From: Archegozetes longisetosus | Lineage: Eukaryota; Arthropoda; Arachnida; Sarcoptiformes; Trhypochthoniidae | NCBI GenBank assembly: GCA_018873245.2 | Contig: JAEMBT020000006.1 | Span: 9,755,855 to 9,819,854, forward strand | Length of the DNA: 64,000 bases | Direction: 5' to 3' | Shown: one piece after another, positions 21,771 to 34,800 of the stretch | Position numbering within the stretch: position 1 is the first letter of the stretch | Layout: every line of letters starts with the position of its first letter | Translations under genes and position numbers: made by a program | The notes under the pieces: generated by a model | Database searches by the model: none | What the model was told of the DNA's origin: nothing | What the model saw: only the letters and a program-made list of their open reading frames with translations

Positions 21771-24700
21771 CGATACAACACACACGACGAGTACTATTCA
21801 AATATTTGACTAATTAGTAATAACTTGTATTCTATTAGTCATACCGATTGATAAGACTATAACTAATAGTTAAATATCTCCATGTCATTTTGAAACCAGT
21901 ATTATATGATATGTTGGAGTTAGTATCGATCTAATTGACTAGGAAAACTTCTAACAAGTAAAATCACTATTGATCATGGAGTTGATGAGAGCGATCATTC
22001 AATAGGATAATAATGAAATTGTCATGTAGTTGGCAACTAGTTCAAAGTAGTGTTATATAGTAAATAATAAAATGAAAACAATAAAAAAATGAACACAATA
22101 ATTTACCTATTTATAACAAATGGGTGTCGACAGTTTCTTATGACAAAAATTCATTTATGGCAACAAAAAACCCATTTATACCAAAAAAACTGATTTTATA
22201 TCAAAACAATTTCACATTCAAGTGAATAATAACAACAAAACAAAAATAATCAATCAACTCCTAGTGATTAGTTAATATAATCATAGTTAATGGCACAAAT
22301 ACTGATCCAAATGTGCGTCAATTCATTGTTTAAATGTTTGAGTCAAATTTAAAGCCGTGTAATCTTCTGCCGCAATAGTACGACATATTGGATGTTAATA
22401 TCAATCAAATAATACTCTGATCCATCAACTGCTCCCTCTATCGTACTATGATTTTCTGTATGAGATATGAAACTTTTTCTACTTTTTTAATTTTCATTAA
22501 ACGTGTTTTACATTTAGGTGATCATTATTTAGAACAAATCTCTCTTCTAATACACCCAGAACAGATGTTTGACCCAAACTAACCTGAGGTCAGTCGACAA
22601 GTCATATATGAAGCATAAATGGAGACAAGACGAGCGAAACTGACAGTTATTTTTGTAACTAACTTTTCAGTATAGGCATTCGTTGATTGGTGAGAATTGT
22701 AAATAGTTTTACAAACTAAATAATTATATTGAAAGCCTGAGGTGGTGTTGTACCAACAAATCAAATAGATAGCGTAACCGATAAATGAAATCGAGTTTAA
22801 TATCTTATAAGTTGTCGGACAATTCAGGCATTGGTCGACACTCTTTCCATTATGCATTTATTTGTTTGAATACAACTTTGTTGCCAATTCTACTTTAATT
22901 GGTTGTTCCAATTAAGGGCAATCATTAAATTTGGTTAGACGCTGTTTGGGAGTCAGTGAAAGGGCCAACAACTTACCTTAAGTTCATTTTAATGCCACTG
23001 ACCTTATATTTGAACATTCTCTGTTCCAACTATAACTAAAATATATTCATTAGCTTCCGATCAATTAGTTTTCACACTAAAATTAGTCAAAAATGATTAG
23101 TTCGACATCAATTTGTCAAAAGAGATATAACTTATTGCTATAACTGTTTCTCATTACAAACATTTATTGCTGTTAAAGTATTGATGGGGAACAAGCAAAT
23201 CACAAGTTAACAGCTATATTCATTAAGCTAAATCATCTGTTCAAAACTAATCAATCAATATTTTTTGTGGTAGATATTCAAAAAAATCTACTTTCATACA
23301 GTCGCATCTATAAAAGAGATCTCAACAATAGACGAAAAGTTTATAGGCCAACGATAGGCAACGTGCAGAGTGAAAAGTCTTTCACAATTTATAGAAATAG
23401 TAATTTAAAAACCATTAAACTTCCAAACTATGACCTTTGTAGGAAAGTTTAGTAAAGAATAAAGTTTTGTTTTCATGTTGAGAACAGCTACACAATTGTA
23501 TCCTAGGGTATTAACTCATTTTGTTGGATTCAACGGTAGTATTGTCTTAATTCTGTTCAGTAGATATTCAATGTACTGCTCATAACTTCATTGGTCTTAT
23601 CAGAGAGCTCTATTCTCGAAGTTCATATTTAAGAGCTTAATACTGAATATGTTTGAATATATTTGATTTGTAAATTAAAATGACACTTTTATGATTATAC
23701 TACACAGCGATTACTATAACTACGGTTGTTCTTTAAATGATATTGTATTGTGTACTAAAAAGTATCCTTATCTAAATCATTATTCAGAAGAGTTCTATCT
23801 TTAAATTCAGAATTTTTCGCTTTGACTTAAGATTCAAAATATGAAAGATCTGATCCCGAATCTGAGCTGAAGTGATCAAACTTTGACTGTAATAAACTCT
23901 TTTTGTTGATAACTTAAGCTTACGAGTCAATCATGTAATTTAGTAGGAGTCAGTTTAGCAGAAGTCAGTTTAGGCGAACGCTGATTCTCTTAATTCTGAG
24001 TTTTGCTTATGAATTTTTAACATAATGATAAGGTGAAAGATAATTTTATTCAAATATTTACTTTAGATTCATGTAATAATTCAAGCTAAGCTAGAACACT
24101 GTGACTTAGATTGAATTATTTCGGTAGAGGTTGTGTGAAAACATGAATCAGACAGTCAAAGAAACTTATGGATGAGAAAATCAGTTGAAAGATCGTATTT
24201 CAACTAAACCGACTTCTGCCAAACTGACACAAATCGTGTAATTTATTTCGAGAAATTATGATAAACTTACTTTCATTTAGAAGTCGTTAGATGAGCAAAG
24301 ATAAAAAAGCTAACTATTAATATCTTAATGAGTTAATTTGATGTATCTTTTAAAACGATTGTTACTATTTATAGTTATCGGAAGCAATAATTAATTCTAG
24401 TTGATTACAGCAATAATTAATTTTCAAGTTGATATATTGCAAAAAAGCAGAAGAAAATTAATATAAAATACTAAGAAAACCACAGAAACCGAGAAATTGT
24501 CCCATTTCATGATCAACTTCAATAGACCGTCAAAACTTGTTTGAAACAGTCTATTAAGAAGTTGATTAATTTTTTAAATCTAGTCGAAGACTTTGTATTT
24601 ATATAGGATAAAATGTAGAAATTTTTCTCATGAAAATTGGTTACTTATATAGTAATGCTCTTGATTAATGTAAAAAATTATAAGCTTAAAAGGTTAAAGT

Positions 24701-24777
24701 GTAAAAATTTAAAAGTTTAGTTAAAAAATACAAAATGTTCAATTATACTTCGATTTATGGTTCATGTAGTGTCTGGG

Positions 24778-24966
24778 TGTTAGGCACTTGCATGATTATC
24801 ACAACATTGTTGTTCTGTGCCTAGCGCGCTATTCCCTCGTCTGACTCAACTAAAGCAGTATGCTACCAATGCTACTATTTTAGGTTAGGTTAGGTAAAGG
24901 GGATGGAGCGTATAGCGCGTTAGGCGTCAGACAAAATTATATCTTAACCACATTAGTGCCTAATAC
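24778..24966. mobile_element. Short palindromic (MITE-like) element with a TTAGG core
   Basis: The left arm (24778-24833) and right arm (24910-24966) are imperfect reverse complements. Shared words are TTAGGCACT at the outside and GCCTA[AG]CGCGCTAT at the inside. The loop holds three tandem TTAGG units. It is GC-rich relative to its surroundings and non-coding, as expected of a miniature inverted-repeat element. Whether TTAGG is part of the element or a coincidence is unknown. Confidence 0.6.
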
Positions 24967-27873
24967 CTAAACCTCAGATCAACCATTGACTCAAGTACAA
25001 CCAAATATTCTTATACATTTCAAAACTTAGCTCAATTTTTGTTTGACTAACCAATTGGACAGGCTTTATATTCTTCAAAGTTGTACTCTTGAAAGTAAAG
25101 AATCACACTTTTAAGAGATAGTTTGAAGCATAGAAACTATTTCGTCGAATACTTCTCGTCTAGGCATTGATTTGAGTGATAAAAAAAACTATTCGTCTGT
25201 ACTTATTGTTGCATTTGATTTACCAAAGAGGTCAGATTAATGTATTTGACCTTAAATTAAAGAATGGCTACAGTTTGGGACTTCCGGTCTTTTGGAAGGG
25301 TTTTAGGTAAAGCTTACACTTGACTGAAAGTATTATTCAAAGTTTGTTAACAAAGAGCCAATTTCTAAGTACAAAAAGGATCAATAGCGCTATTCTATTG
25401 TTTTACAATGTCTAATCACTTAATTTTGTTGCTTTGTTCCAAATTTCAATTTTTTAATTAATTGAAATACATTTATTTGAAGACTTAGTACAATAGAAGC
25501 TTAGTCTCAAGTTGAAGAATAGCAATAAATTGGCAAAGTTTGTGTTTAAAAACTGGTATAGTTGAGTATTTCAAATAAATTAGTGATGCATTATGTAAGA
25601 TATGATGAAAATATATTTAATTGGATAAAGCAATTTCTCTAAACAATCTATTAAACTGTAAGTTACATTAGTGAGAAATTTCATTGTATAGCACTAACTG
25701 ATAAGAGGCTAAAAAACATTCAAACTGATTAAGTTAGTTCATTCATTCATCTGAGAGATGATGCATGAATTATAACTTGAAATAAACTCAATATTTATGA
25801 AGAATTTGTGAACAATTTCTCAATTACTACATAGCTGTTTCTGAAATTAGAGTAAGACAATAGTCTAGAATGAAACTTCAACTGTCTATTAAGGTCTGAA
25901 AAATGGTTTCAAGTTTTGATTTGAAGCAGAAGCAATAAAATTATGATAATTTAATATAAGAAAATTTAATGTTATAGGAGGTACGTCAAGTACGAACATA
26001 TATATTTTTGAAGGCATTTTTCAAGGTTTAATTCAATACTAGTATTATAGTTATAAGGCTTTATTTAAAGTAGCATTCTTCCAAATTTATCAACAACACC
26101 TGTGAAAATAGTTTTAAACATGAAAGTTAATAACATTACAAACCATTCCAATCTTTGTAATGCTATATATCAATAAACGGCTTTCTTACAATATATAAGC
26201 CTTACAAGGTTTTGTATTATAAGAACTGTATTATTAATATGACTCTTAAGCTCAGTTAATATACTCGACAATATCATTTGTGTCTAGCTTTCAACTGTTA
26301 ATCGGAAGGCCATTGTTAATGGTAATTACTATAAAGAAAACCTTATAAAATCTATAAATCGTTCTCAGAGGCAAAAATGTTTTGAAAAATAGCCACAAAG
26401 TTTGAGAATTGACGTAAAAGAAAGATTTGAATTTAGTACCACGGGTTAAATCTATAATTAAACTTTGTGGATGATTAAAAAATAAAGTTATTTTAATGTT
26501 TATCTGAAAATTGTCACTTGAATTTGACGTTTGAATTGAGAGCACGAATACACAAGTTATGATTACGGATCATTGAGTTTAAGATTCGCAGCAATGAATC
26601 GTAATCGAAAACTATGATTAATATTTGGGAGAATATTTGATTTGAAAGTAGGAAATAAGCTAATTCTTAAAGTAAAATAAGCATAGTTTCCAGTTTATAA
26701 AGTGAGATAGTGCGTAGTCATGATAGTCTGTATTAAGTTTAATTGAGAAGAGAAGAGACTTGTGTCTAACAGAAAATATGATCCGAACATAAGTTCATAT
26801 GACATAAGGTTGACTTATAAAATTTCATATCGAAATTGGCGTAGATCTTAGCCACATGAGAAGAGCACATAATAGACACGCAGTTCGATGCCTACTTTGA
26901 TTGGCCATATTATGGCAAGCTATTGCTACTTCTTAAACAAATACTAGTAATTTTATATCAATAAAAGGCCAATTTGACGATAAAACAACATATTATTTCT
27001 CAATATAGACCATGAAATATTACTAAATGAGTGGTAAATTGTTTGACTTGTGTATAATTAATTCTTTATATTAATCCGTAATAGTTGGCATTTGATACGA
27101 ATTGGAAAAGCTGAATTTTTGATCACTACAGTTTTCCGTGAATCCTATCCAAAACACTGATTTATCTGATTTCCTCATATTTAAGACTAATGAACAGGAA
27201 AAAATTATGATTTTCTACTTATGCTATCAAGTGAAGGCAAAGCTAACCTCAAGTGAAAGGATGCATATAAGTTACAAGATATTGAATGAGCTCTTTCAAC
27301 GTAGTAAACAATTGCTAGTCTCATTGAGCTAAACTAGTCAACCAACAGTCTATTTACTGATCAGACTCTTCGGAAAATTTTCTATTCGTTCAATTTTCAA
27401 TTCCTTTAAGATTTATTGGAAATTTAGAAAATATGCAAAATTATTCTTTCAAGTTAAGTGCTTTTGATATTTATGTTCAGTAAAATATGATTACATAAAG
27501 TAAAAATCAAAACTAAATTAGGACTCATGAGAAAATTTTGTCATATAAAACAAGATGCAATCAATGGCATTAGAGTTATTGAAAGAAATTAGTCATAACT
27601 TAGCTAAGACGAAAAGCTTTATAGCTAATTCTCAAATGAGAGAACTAGAAATGTATTTGCAAATTACGTCAATTTGAATTAATAATTAGTTTTGATTTTG
27701 ATAGTTAAATTTCAAGTTGCAACGTATCTGTCCTCAAAACAGTTTGCATAACATGTTGCATAGTTATAGCAAATGTCAAGATGGTCCTATCAAAGATTAA
27801 ACACTTATCATCCATCAGACGTAGTAGTTATCGTATAATTTTAGAGACCTAAGTCCATGCCGACTTGTCTTAC

Positions 27874-28005
27874 CGTTAAGAAGAGTTGATGCGGTCGTAC
27901 TAACGGCTATTATCCGTCCTATGAAAGGCTGCAAACATCTGATTGAGCAACAAGAGACCTCTAAAAGACTAGGCGATTGAGTCACTGATTTTGTATTCTC
28001 AATAT
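27874..28005 (-). other. Candidate orphan exon with a strong donor site
   Basis: An open minus-strand stretch of 132 nt ends at a consensus donor (AACG|gtaaga) and starts after an AG. The frame enters and leaves in phase 1. It could be an upstream exon of the seven-finger gene, whose first recognised exon has an AG-preceded extension in phase 1. The translated sequence matches nothing I know, and the acceptor is weak in pyrimidines. Confidence 0.2.
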
Positions 28006-29152
28006 CTGATTTGAACGGCAATTTGTTGGAAATTAGGTCGCTATTATCAGACTATCTAGAAACTATGCAATAATTAAAATGATTTAGTAAACTTAGGCGT
28101 ATAGTGACTGACAATCTAATTTTGTTTATCAATAAATTTTGATGCACACTTTGTAAGTTAGTCAGGAATTTGAATTGAGATATAATTATCTAAACTTATT
28201 ACACCTAAAGATGTGTGTGTTGAGAGTTAATTTAGTGTTGTTAGACTACTTACAAAGCTCGAGCGTTACAAGTATGACTCGAAGATGAGAAAGTAATTGA
28301 ATTACTGAGAAATGAGATATATGAAAAGTTGTCGCCATAATTCTAGCTAAAACCGAAGTAATTAGAAACTGAAATTCTAAGGTTGAGCAGCTACATAAAA
28401 CATAATCGATATTCTGGTAAGACAGTATCAATCTTGTGGAAGATCTCATATATTTAAATTAGTTCCATCAAACAATAATCTAAACCAACTTAACCGTAAA
28501 TGTCTGCTTGCTGCTATTGAATTATGAAAACACGTGCCTTTTTCATATCTACTAAACCAAGAGCTAGTTTTCGATTATCTTTCAATCTAATTAAACTGAA
28601 AGCCAGCGTTTTATTATCTTAAGGACCACTTTTGGAGTAGATTTGACATTTGAACAAAGCAGTTCTCAGCTAGAATTTGCAATATAATTTGAAAGTTTGA
28701 TTTGTAGAATTAGAATAAGACGTTTATACGTTATCAGTAGCTGTATACATGATTGAGAGCAATTTGTCTGCTATTACTAGTTCTTATCTATTGTTGTTGT
28801 TTCTTATCTTTTGATTTGCTTTCTTTTAAGCTTACACCTCATTCGGTGGCTCTAACCGAGCATTAGCTTTCAAAATAAGACCAAACAGGAGTAGACAATG
28901 AAGAGATAAAAAAAGAAAAAATAAAAATTAAAACAAAAATATTGATAGATTTGAATATTTTATTTGAAATCACTATAATTGAATGAGTTGGATGAATAAT
29001 TTGTCAGTAATGAATATAATGTTAGACATGTAGTATTTATAAGATATATGTTGACACACAGATTGACAAAACGACAATTTATGAGCTAAAATGTATTCTC
29101 ATTACATATTATGACTTAAATGAGTCATTATTCATATACAAATACAGCAAAT

Positions 29153-29205
29153 ATAATAATAATAATATAATAATAATAATATAATGTAATAATAATTATA
29201 ACAAA
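29153..29205. repeat. AAT/ATA microsatellite
   Basis: An imperfect run of ATAATAAT-type units of about 50 bp in intergenic sequence. Confidence 0.85.
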
Positions 29206-30354
29206 TGACAGATATTACACATTTCGGGAATGCTCACGTTGGACACCAATTTGTTGAGATATTAAAAAGTAATTATTATCTTTGTTAAAGATTTGTTATG
29301 TTAAAATACATCGACTGATTTGTTTCTCAAATTGCAACCATTGTAACTAATACGCAACACTATCCATTCTTTGGTATAACACTAATTAAAATCTAATCTA
29401 CTAATTAGCAAATTTGATGCACAATCATTTCCTTTTTCTTTTTTTTTTTTGTTCACTTATATCAGAAAACAAACACGTGGAGCAAATCCTCCAAACAATA
29501 CGCTCATTAAAACTTATAATTATTTCGATTATGCAAAACTAAATTCAATTAAGACTGCATTTATTGCTCTATACATGTCGGGGCAAAAAAGCAAAGTTAA
29601 GAAAGAGTTATAAAACAGACAAAAGTAGACAAAACAGGCCAAAAATGAGTCTAGAAGAAGCCGAGGCAACAAAAAACAGATAGGAATGAGAGAAGGGAAG
29701 AATGCGTGTAGAAAATAGAGAAGTTCGATACTGTGGCATTTATCACAGGAGGTCAAAGAGTGGGGGAAAGGGAGGGGCGAGGGGAGGCAGGTGGCAAATA
29801 ATGCTTGATAAAAAACGAATAAAATGCTCACTAATGCTCACTATTCCTTTATTGCTGAAACATAAGCGCATTGTCAGCACCTCGAGATCATCTCAAATCA
29901 AATACTTTACATGATTTAATTATAAATCCATTAATTAATTCGGACCATATTTTGGCATTGATTATCATCATTTTCATCAGTTGCAAGTGTCTATTTTAAT
30001 CGGACATAAGTCTTGCAATACTTTAGAAGATATGCATAAATCCGATGCGAATCTCTTTTTGGAAGAGCTGTACATTTAGAATAAGTAAACAACAAACAAG
30101 TCAGTCAAAGGCAAACCCTGTTTACTCAAATTTGGCACAAATCTCGTCTTCAATGCATTTCAGATTAAAATACTCTTTGATTAAAGTATTTATAATCTAA
30201 CTTATATTTTAATATAAGTGCCTTAATATCACAAAAAAGTGCTCACAATATCATACTTTGTTTAAAGAGTTTGCGCCACTATATACACACTTCAACCGCC
30301 TTTAAGTAACTTGATTTGTAAATAAATCAGTCGTTTACCTATTCGTTAAGAAAT

Positions 30355-30396
30355 CAAATTGATTTAGATCAGAACCAAATTGATTTAGATCAGAAA
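30355..30396. repeat. Duplicated 21-mer
   Basis: ATTGATTTAGATCAGAA with its flank occurs twice back to back, differing only at the end. It looks like a simple tandem duplication. Confidence 0.8.
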
Positions 30397-31086
30397 CAAA
30401 CGAGAAAAATGACCGGAAAATGAGTCAAATACTAACTGAGTTTCGAAAATGGCACAAATGCTAAGATCTTGTACAGGTATTTGAGAGGAACTGCCAAAAT
30501 TTGACGTCTGATAATCATTACTTGAACCAAAATTTGCTAAAACTAACTCAATTCATAACCGTTTTCTGTAAAAGTTTGCTCAGTTTTTTCAATCATTGTT
30601 TTAAAGTTTTGCTGCATTACATTGTATTACTTTTTATAGAGGGTTTCGATAACCATTCATAGCTATGATGTACAGAATATCTGGTGTAAAAAATAAAATG
30701 CAAAAAACAGAACTTCATTCAAATTATGCTACAGTATGATAGAAAATACCATAAAGACAAAGAGAGAAGGAGAGAGGGAGGGGGAGAGAGACGCTATTGA
30801 AAGCACCTTAAAGTCAATGGTACAGAACTGCAGGTATTTTCTCATATTGATATATAAGATGAAAATTTTAAGATTAGTTATAAGTAATAGTAATAAAGGT
30901 TAGTATGATATTTACACTAATATTTCAAGCAAAACATTAGATATAATAAATCAGATCATTATTTAGTTTTGAATGAAAATTTGTTTGGTTTGCGTCAATA
31001 AAGATTTAGTGAATTGATTGCAAACTGAAAATTTGTACCATAGAATGATGAGCACCTAAAAATTGATTAAACGGTACAAAAGAGGT

Positions 31087-31088
<2 letters not shown>

Positions 31089-31125
<37 letters not shown>
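31089..31125. repeat. (AG)n microsatellite
   Basis: About 18 AG units with purines on the plus strand, in intergenic DNA. Confidence 0.97.
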
Positions 31126-31128
<3 letters not shown>

Positions 31129-31804
31129 AAAGTGTTTGTCTTTACAAAGTTTACATTATTTAAAGCAGCCACTGCTTGAAGTAATACTTGCTCAACCAGT
31201 TATATATTGATTAGATTATATGATCAAAAGTGGAACTACTTTTGTATTTGAAATTTAAATTCAATATTATAGTTATTTGAGTCAAATTGAAATATTATAC
31301 AATACAATACGGATTTACAAAAAGGCACCGAAATTTTTGTTTGGTTCGTCAATTAATTCATTGCTCAAAACCTATTAAGTTATGCCCATTAGCGTTTAAA
31401 TTGTTTGCCTGATTGCTGAGCATATTATCATTATTAGAAATTGAAATTGAAATAAATCCTGTCCTAATGTTATATAAACTGCCAAGTGATCAGACATTCG
31501 CTCGTTTAAAACATCTTTTCTATTGATCATCGTTTGACGCTTGATAACTTACTTAGTTTTATACACTTCAATAGATTCCAATCACAGTTGATTTGTGTGA
31601 AAATTAGATAAGAAATAATAAGTGAGCAGAAATACTATAATTCAATAAGAGTGTACAACAAGTATCCTCAATTCTTCACTAAGGGCTATGTTTTTGGGTA
31701 ATCAATCGCCCAAACCTAACGTTTCAATACTTCTTCTCACATACTTAGAATGTGTGTCAACATCACCGGTACAATAATCAGAATTGCACTAATATTACTT
31801 AATT

Positions 31805-34800
31805 TTATTGCGAATGTTTATCTTTTAGAGCGATCGGATGCTCGCCAGTGATCGCTGAAGCTGCAGATGATGGCATCGATGCATAGTTACGGATTTGGTG
31901 TAATGCAATCAACTGATTGGGAAAAGAAGTGTGACCACTCGATTTAGTCACGTCCATCGCTGACTTCATTTCCATTCCAGTCATTCCACTGGTCGCTGCC
32001 TTTGTAGCAAAGCCGAAAGACTCGTAGGGAAATAAGCGGCCGCGACAGCACTTCGCGCAGCATTGCTGCCACTCAAAACACCTGCAGTTTGTATGGGTGT
32101 GAATGCAGACGCAGACACTGATGTCGTTGTCTTCGGGTCGATATTATACAACAGCTCGTCCGATGCTCTGCCATTACTGGTTCCACCGCTAAGATGTTGA
32201 CCTGCACTCAGCCTATGCTGTGTTTGGTCCAATTCTGAACGCGAATAACGAGATGACGACTGATCGGGATTAAGAAGACACGACTGTTCAGGTTGATGGT
32301 GATGATGATGGTGGTGGTGGTGATGATGGAGATGGGACTGAAGGTCAGATGAACAGTCACTGTTCTGGTTGGATGGTCCGCTACTTGCTGCAACTGCCCC
32401 TTTAGCCCAGTAAGTTTCGGAGGAGGTGTGGGCTGCTCTGAGAAGACCCGAGCGCTTTTCCATTCTGTCGGCATGCTTTTGCATGTGCTTTGCTAAATAA
32501 GTTTCTTGCGTATACGATTTACCGCAGTATTGACATATATGAGTCTTCAAATGCTTTGATTCTTTGTGTTTTGGTATGTGCTCCAAAAGACTGGTTTCAT
32601 CGGTAAAGCATTTATAACAACTGTTACATTTGTAAGGCTTATCTGTTTGATGACATCTAGAATGCGATTGTAAATTCGAGAGCTGAGAAAACGCTTTATT
32701 ACAGTTGGGATGTCGGCATTTGTAGGGTTTATCGCCCGTATGGGTCCTAATATGTTGTTGCAAATGCGACAATTGAGTAAATTTTCTCTGACATATTTCA
32801 CACCGGTATGGTTTTATGCCCAAATGTATTCTTGTGTGTTGAGACAAATACGAAGAATTGGCAAAAGCTTTAGAGCATTGCGAACATTTGTATGGCTTTG
32901 CTTCTCTCATATGAATCTGTGTGTGTAACTGCATATCTGCTTTTGAGCCAAATATCTATATGAGAACGTCATACGTAATCAAACTTTAATATAAGCCTTT
33001 TAAATAAATCTACTGTTAGTTCTAAGACTCTTGTTTATAAATATTATGCCATTTATTTTGGTCATAAATTAATCACAAGATAAGATTAAGATAAACTTAG
33101 ATTATTACAATAATGTGGTTTTTTAAATTAAAGATAACTCACTTAGTAAGTGACTTTTATTTTTCTACTTCCCTAACCACTCAAAGAAATGACTCAATAA
33201 TTCACAAATCATTTCAATAAATTTAGTGTTCAACAACTAGTATGAGATGTGATGAGAAATGTTTAAGCAATAATTTCATTGTGATAAAAGTAGTAGTAGA
33301 GATTAATTTTGAAAATCGATAACTATTGCTAGACATAAGTAAAGTAATAATGATGAGATTATATAAATACTGTAGAGCATCTAAATTGTCAATTGATTAT
33401 GAATTGATTATCAGAAAGCAAAAATATCCTGTAATAGTAGTGAAGGACATGATCACATATTTTCAATCAAGCTCAACTAATAGAAGCTGTTTTGTAGATT
33501 TTCACGGCTTATAGTATTTTTTAAGCTTTAAACAGCTATTCGGGATGATTGCTACTTATGAATGCTTTGCATAATAGCTTTTCCCTGTTTGAATAGCGGT
33601 CGATACACAAGTCGGGTATTGACGGCTTTCAAGGAAATCTCATTTTAGTTAACTATCTACAACTATACTAGTAGTACAAATTATCAATCTATTTCTATAT
33701 ATTTCTAATAAACTTAATTAATTATCAATTTTCGAGCTTCAGTTCAAGTCTGAAGGCTTTATATTTCAATTTTGTACTTCTGACAACTTTTCCCTTTCGT
33801 CGCGAGATTATATTAAGCAAAAACAAAAAAGATTTCAATGTCATAAAAACGTAATTATTTAATTTTGTTTTTTCTAATCCTAAAGTCTCTGATTAACTAA
33901 AGTGAAAATTTTGCAAGTTATATTCAAATTTAAAATATTAAAAATTTATATTGAGTCGGCTTAACGTTATAAAATCATATCTGCAATCTTATTTAAATTG
34001 CAGGTACAGCTTTATAGCACTAACTCCACCATTTGATTCTGAAAAATCATAACTATTTCGCAATTTCATAGACGACTCACTGAATTTTTCAAAAAGATAA
34101 AGTATTTAGTTTAGTGTTTTAGTTTTAATTAGCCTATCTAACAGAACAATTAAAATTTGTAAGATTTGTTCAATAATTAATAGAAGAAAATTAGAGTTTT
34201 TGGAGGAAAATTGTTACGACCATTAATAAGAGTCATAAAGATTATGGAAAATGTCAGAAATGAGTTCGTACGCAGCAGTTTTCAACTGACTATTGAAAAT
34301 GCAATTGATAACAATTTAAAGAAACAATAAAGCGCTTCAATGACTATATGACTTCTGGGTTGAAAAACCTATTAAAACTGCTAAACATATGTCAGATTAC
34401 AATTTTAGAACATAATTATCTTTCTTGTCGAACCCAACACTATTTGTTTCATATATTATGACCAATCATTAGGTTCCAAACTAAATAATAATATTTATGT
34501 ATTTCAAATATAACGAAACTAATTCATTCGGTTAATGCACGGTTTCTACAGGAAAATTTTCTAACAAATCTTAGTTTAAGTGAGTTAAATAACTCAAATT
34601 TCTTCGAGTATTATATATGATAAACTCCTTTCTAGCACTGCCTGCATTCAGGCTTAAGTGAGAAAAAGAGAGAGAAAAAGAGAGAGAGAGAGAGAGGGAG
34701 AGAGAAATAGGAGAGTATTAAGCAATAAAAGCTTACTTGAGGACACATTTTGCATTGATATTTCCTGCCCGTGCCATTAGTCGTTGGAGCACTTGAAAGA

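Larger units (their letters stand above)
21771..31804. other. 10-kb region between the two zinc-finger genes
   Basis: Mostly AT-rich sequence with no secure gene. It should contain the promoter and any upstream exons of the seven-finger gene, and the 3' UTR of the rotund-like gene. It contains a palindromic element (24778-24966), a candidate exon (27874-28005), an AAT/ATA tract (29153-29205), a duplicated 21-mer (30355-30396) and an (AG)n tract (31089-31125). The 92-codon minus-strand frame at 22579-22857 has an ATG but no recognised homology. Confidence 0.5.

Noticed and set aside
22579-22857. 92-codon minus-strand frame with ATG
   Set aside because: It has no recognised homology, no clear splice sites and an amino-acid mix typical of random AT-rich DNA. 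It was kept only as a note in the region entry.
29529-29831. 100-codon minus-strand frame with Phe/Leu/Cys runs
   Set aside because: Composition follows a purine-rich plus strand; there is no start context, domain or splice support.
32208-32928. Overlapping frames on both strands in the zinc-finger exon
   Set aside because: They are shadows of the rotund-like exon in other frames.
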